From assembly GCF_014692675.1 (NCBI RefSeq), contig NZ_JABFCZ010000003.1, positions 205,596-269,595 on the forward strand: a stretch of DNA of 64,000 bases, given 5' to 3'. The DNA is from Roseibium aggregatum. GTDB taxonomy: Bacteria > Pseudomonadota > Alphaproteobacteria > Rhizobiales > Stappiaceae. Below are positions 61,766-64,000 of this stretch, one piece after another. The notes below the pieces were generated by a model that was given only the letters and a program-made list of their open reading frames with translations, did no database searches and was not told the origin of the DNA. How positions within the stretch are numbered: position 1 is the stretch's first letter; each line of letters opens with the position of its first letter. A program made the position numbers and the translations under genes.

Positions 61766-62284
61766 GTGTATGCGCATTTGACACGCTGGGCGGACAGGCT
61801 GATCAGCCTGTCCGCACTCGTCGGTACCCTCGGTCTTCTGACCGAGGTCGGCGTCATTCTGGCCGATGTCATCGGCCGGTATTTCGGCTCGCCGCTGATC
61901 GGGGCGCAGGACATCAGCCAGATGGCCATGGTTCTGGTCGTGTTCGGCGGCATGGCGCTGTGCGACAAGGTCGGCGGGCACGTTTCCGTCGATGTGTTCG
62001 AACGGATGTTTCCGGCGCGCGTGTTGTGGATCGGCGATGTCCTGGCGCCCTTGCTCGGCGCCGTGATCTTCTGCGCGATTGCCTGGACGGTCTGGGAATC
62101 TGCCGCGCTGTCGCGGATGCTCAATCTTGCGACCAACATCATTTATCTGCCCAAGGCGTGGTTTCAGTACGCCGTCGTGGCGATGTCCCTCATCACCGCG
62201 CTCGGGATGCTGATCCGCGGGTTCGGAATCGCGGTCAGCGGTAAACCGATCCAACATATGCAGGAGCGGGAAGAAGTTTTATGA
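61766..62284 (+). CDS. TRAP transporter small permease (DctQ family)
   Basis: GTG 61766 gives 172 residues with four membrane helices (about 12-33, 48-68, 87-107, 130-150). The segment VGVILADVIGRYFGSPLIGAQDISQMAMVLVVFGGMALCDKVGGHVSVDVF (about 28-79) has the DctQ pattern. It lies 9 bp after the binding-protein gene and overlaps the large permease gene by four bases (ATGA), so the three subunits are made together. Confidence 0.93.
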   Translation: MYAHLTRWADRLISLSALVGTLGLLTEVGVILADVIGRYFGSPLIGAQDISQMAMVLVVFGGMALCDKVGGHVSVDVFERMFPARVLWIGDVLAPLLGAVIFCAIAWTVWESAALSRMLNLATNIIYLPKAWFQYAVVAMSLITALGMLIRGFGIAVSGKPIQHMQEREEVL

Positions 62285-63585
62285 GTGCGTCCCTCATCGG
62301 CCTGATCGGCATGGCCGTCCTTCTCATCCTCATGGCCCTGCGGGTGCCTGTGGCCTTTGCAATGTTTTCGGTGAGCCTGGCCGGCATCGCCGTTCTCGAC
62401 AGCACGAAATCGGCGCTGAGTTCGCTGGCTTCCAGCAGTTTTACCGTCGCGTCGTCCGCGGAACTGGTCGTGGTGCCCCTGTTCATTCTGATGGGCAATG
62501 TGGCGACCGAAACCGGAATGAGCCGACGGCTCTATGACGCGGCCTATGCCATTATCGGGTCCGTCCGGGGCGGGCTCGCCTCGGCAACCGTGATCGGCTG
62601 CGGCGGCTTTGCGGCCCTGTCCGGCTCTTCCGTTGCCTCCGCCCTCACCATGGGCAAGGTCTCGCTCGGCGAAATGGACCGGTTCAACTACGATCCGCGG
62701 CTGTCGACAGGCGTCGTGGCTGCAGGCGGAACACTGGGCATCCTGATCCCGCCGTCCGCGGGTTTCGTGATCTATGCCATCCTGGCGCAGGAATCCATCG
62801 GCCGCCTGTTCCTGGCGGGCGTTCTTCCCGGCATTCTGCTCCTGACCATGTTCGTGCTGACCATCTCGGTGCTGTGCTGGATCAATCCCAAAATGGGGCC
62901 CTCCGGACCGAAGACGACCATCTCGGAAAAGGCGAAGGCTCTGGTCGGGGCCATGCCGATCCTCGTGGTCATCCTTCTCACCATCGGCGGGATCTACGGC
63001 GGTCTCTTTTCGCCGGTTGAGGCAGCGGCCGTCGGTGCCGGCCTGGTGATCATCTACGGCGCCTTTTCCCGGACCCTGACCTTGCGCCGGCTGTGGAACG
63101 CCACACGCGATTCCGTGGTGACCACCGCCACGGTGATGCTGATTCTGATTTCGGCTTACCTGATCAACCAGTTTTTGGCCCTGAGCCACATCCCGCAGGC
63201 GATCGGCGATCTGCTTGGCAGCATGCATCTGCCTGCAATCGGCACGCTGATCCTGATCCTGGCCTGCTACATGGTGCTCGGGTGTTTTCTGGAAGGCCTG
63301 GCCATGCTGGTGCTCAGCATGCCGGTTTTCTTCCCCGTGATTACCCAGCTGGGTATCGATCCGATCTGGTTCGGCGTGCTGGTGGTTCTCACTCTGGAAA
63401 TGGGGCTGATTTCTCCGCCCGTCGGCGTGAACGTCTTCATTGTGAAGTCGGTCGCCAAGAATGTTCCCCTCGGCACGATTTTCAAAGGGGTGATGCCGTT
63501 CTGGCTCGCCATGCTGGCGACGCTGGCGCTGCTGGTGGCTTTCCCGCAGATCTCGCTCATCCTGCCAAACACGATGATCAACTAG
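62281..63585 (+). CDS. TRAP transporter large permease (DctM family)
   Basis: This 434-residue protein has about twelve membrane segments. Conserved DctM stretches include LVVVPLFILMGNVATETGMSRRLYDAAYAIIGSVRGGLASATVIGCGGFAALSGSSVASALTMGKV (about 61-126), TLGILIPPSAGFVIYAILAQESIGRLFLAGVLPGILL and a late GIDPIWFGVLVVLTLEMGLISPPVGVNVFIV. It catalyses sodium-coupled uptake of the ligand carried by the DctP protein. It is the last complete gene of the aromatic locus before the GalB-like start. Confidence 0.95.
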   Translation: MSASLIGLIGMAVLLILMALRVPVAFAMFSVSLAGIAVLDSTKSALSSLASSSFTVASSAELVVVPLFILMGNVATETGMSRRLYDAAYAIIGSVRGGLASATVIGCGGFAALSGSSVASALTMGKVSLGEMDRFNYDPRLSTGVVAAGGTLGILIPPSAGFVIYAILAQESIGRLFLAGVLPGILLLTMFVLTISVLCWINPKMGPSGPKTTISEKAKALVGAMPILVVILLTIGGIYGGLFSPVEAAAVGAGLVIIYGAFSRTLTLRRLWNATRDSVVTTATVMLILISAYLINQFLALSHIPQAIGDLLGSMHLPAIGTLILILACYMVLGCFLEGLAMLVLSMPVFFPVITQLGIDPIWFGVLVVLTLEMGLISPPVGVNVFIVKSVAKNVPLGTIFKGVMPFWLAMLATLALLVAFPQISLILPNTMIN

Positions 63586-63693
63586 GTCCGGGCCGGGCGA
63601 CGGCCCGGCGCGGATCATCAGGAAGGTCAGAATGACGGAGCCCTGTTTTGACGTTGCCCATCCCGGCCACGTTGAACCGCTGAGGAAATGTGC

Positions 63694-63711
63694 ACGGAAC
63701 GTCCGTTCCGT
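63694..63711. promoter_or_regulatory. Palindrome upstream of the GalB-like gene
   Basis: ACGGAACG-TC-CGTTCCGT is a perfect 8-bp inverted repeat, 154 bp upstream of the start codon. The shape suggests an IclR- or LysR-type operator for a separate regulator outside the window. No such gene is visible. Confidence 0.4.
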
Positions 63712-63864
63712 CTGACGATGCGAGGCTAGTAGTCCGGCGGGCGAGATTTGCGCCTGACCGGGAAGAGAACCGCAAGAAAGGCCAGGCCCGGGGCCTGAAG
63801 ACAATCGAAGTTTCCATACCCACGGCGCTTTGCCGGTTGGAGAGTTAAGAGAAAGGGACTGACC

Positions 63865-64000
63865 ATGTCCGACAAGAAAACGGCATTGGTAATCAGTGCG
63901 CATTCGGCAGATTTTGTGTGGCGGTGCGGGGGTGCGATCGCGCTGCACGAGGAGCGCGGCTACGACGTGACGGTGGTGTGCCTGTCCTACGGCGAGCGCG
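63865..64000 (+). CDS. galB: GalB-like 4-oxalomesaconate hydratase, PIG-L family (3' partial)
   Basis: ATG 63865 follows AGAGAAAGGG. The first 45 codons are visible: DKKTALVISAHSADFVWRCGGAIALHEERGYDVTVVCLSYGER. The HSADFVWRCGGAIA stretch is the metal-binding start of LmbE/PIG-L proteins, and this particular sequence matches the GalB 4-oxalomesaconate hydratase of the gallate pathway as I recall it. Such an enzyme would follow ring cleavage of gallate, which fits the LigM and TRAP genes upstream. The rest of the gene, including most catalytic residues, is outside the window. Confidence 0.65.
   Translation, partial: MSDKKTALVISAHSADFVWRCGGAIALHEERGYDVTVVCLSYGER

Noticed and set aside
1..64000. 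CRISPR arrays, tRNA or rRNA genes, complete prophage or insertion sequence
   Set aside because: No regular short repeats, cloverleaf, rRNA core or transposase was found on either strand.

Overview
The window is GC-rich DNA, densely coding on both strands, from an alphaproteobacterium. A fused trpE(G) gene behind a Trp-rich leader peptide, a cydDCABX operon and many Hyphomicrobiales-style small proteins point to Hyphomicrobiales, and I would guess Stappiaceae (Roseibium/Labrenzia-like). That placement is inference, since there is no rRNA or tRNA gene in the window to test it. I see no CRISPR array and no complete insertion sequence. Two directly repeated copies of a ~265-bp MITE lie 29 kb apart.

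Layout. 1-5023: a co-directional glycan cluster of four glycosyltransferases (the first cut by the window edge) and a polysaccharide deacetylase-like protein. 5029-9890: a GyrI-like domain protein, an LLM-type flavin oxidoreductase, a TetR regulator with an old-yellow-enzyme reductase, and a membrane GGDEF protein with a degenerate catalytic motif. 10204-14759: ilvD, an EmrB/QacA-type drug exporter with a divergent MarR regulator, and a PRC-barrel protein. 15262-19282: a split aerotaxis-like pair (PAS protein and soluble chemoreceptor) facing an exported caspase-like peptidase that is followed by three tandem paralogous small exported proteins. 19359-21765: trpE(G) with a complete attenuator and an apparently leaderless trpL. 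21866-22924: an AT-rich islet with a DUF4238 gene broken by an in-frame stop.

23136-35011: mixed metabolism. It includes a second LLM oxidoreductase, an FKBP-rhodanese fusion, a winged-helix/hydrolase fusion, an aldolase plus ROK-kinase pair whose kinase has lost its zinc site, MITE copy 1, a pirin, a thioredoxin-fold protein, a LysR regulator and methylmalonate-semialdehyde dehydrogenase. 35042-35256 carries a candidate structured small RNA with its own terminator. 35701-42197 is the cytochrome bd operon cydD-cydC-cydA-cydB-cydX. It is followed by an intact diguanylate cyclase and a decayed second cydB-end/cydX copy. 44250-52271: a small conserved protein, a peroxiredoxin, an NHL-repeat protein with a spermidine-synthase-like membrane protein, a double-trypsin/PDZ protein and several proteins of unknown function.

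52678-57578: a P-type ATPase whose 3' end is frameshifted so that it reads into an overlapping divergent metK, facing two small genes (HMA-like and glycine/alanine-rich membrane protein) that abut MITE copy 2. 58078-64000: an aromatic-acid locus made of a GntR/FCD regulator, a LigM-type tetrahydrofolate-dependent O-demethylase, a complete TRAP transporter and the start of a GalB-like 4-oxalomesaconate hydratase. Together these suggest import and O-demethylation of methoxylated aromatics (vanillate, syringate or 3-O-methylgallate) and entry into the gallate/protocatechuate meta-cleavage route.

The most unusual items are the caspase-like protein with its triplet of small secreted partners, the unassigned structured RNA at 35 kb, the frameshift that creates an apparent ATPase-MetK fusion, the stop-interrupted DUF4238 gene, the zinc-less ROK kinase and the paired MITEs sitting just upstream of start codons.
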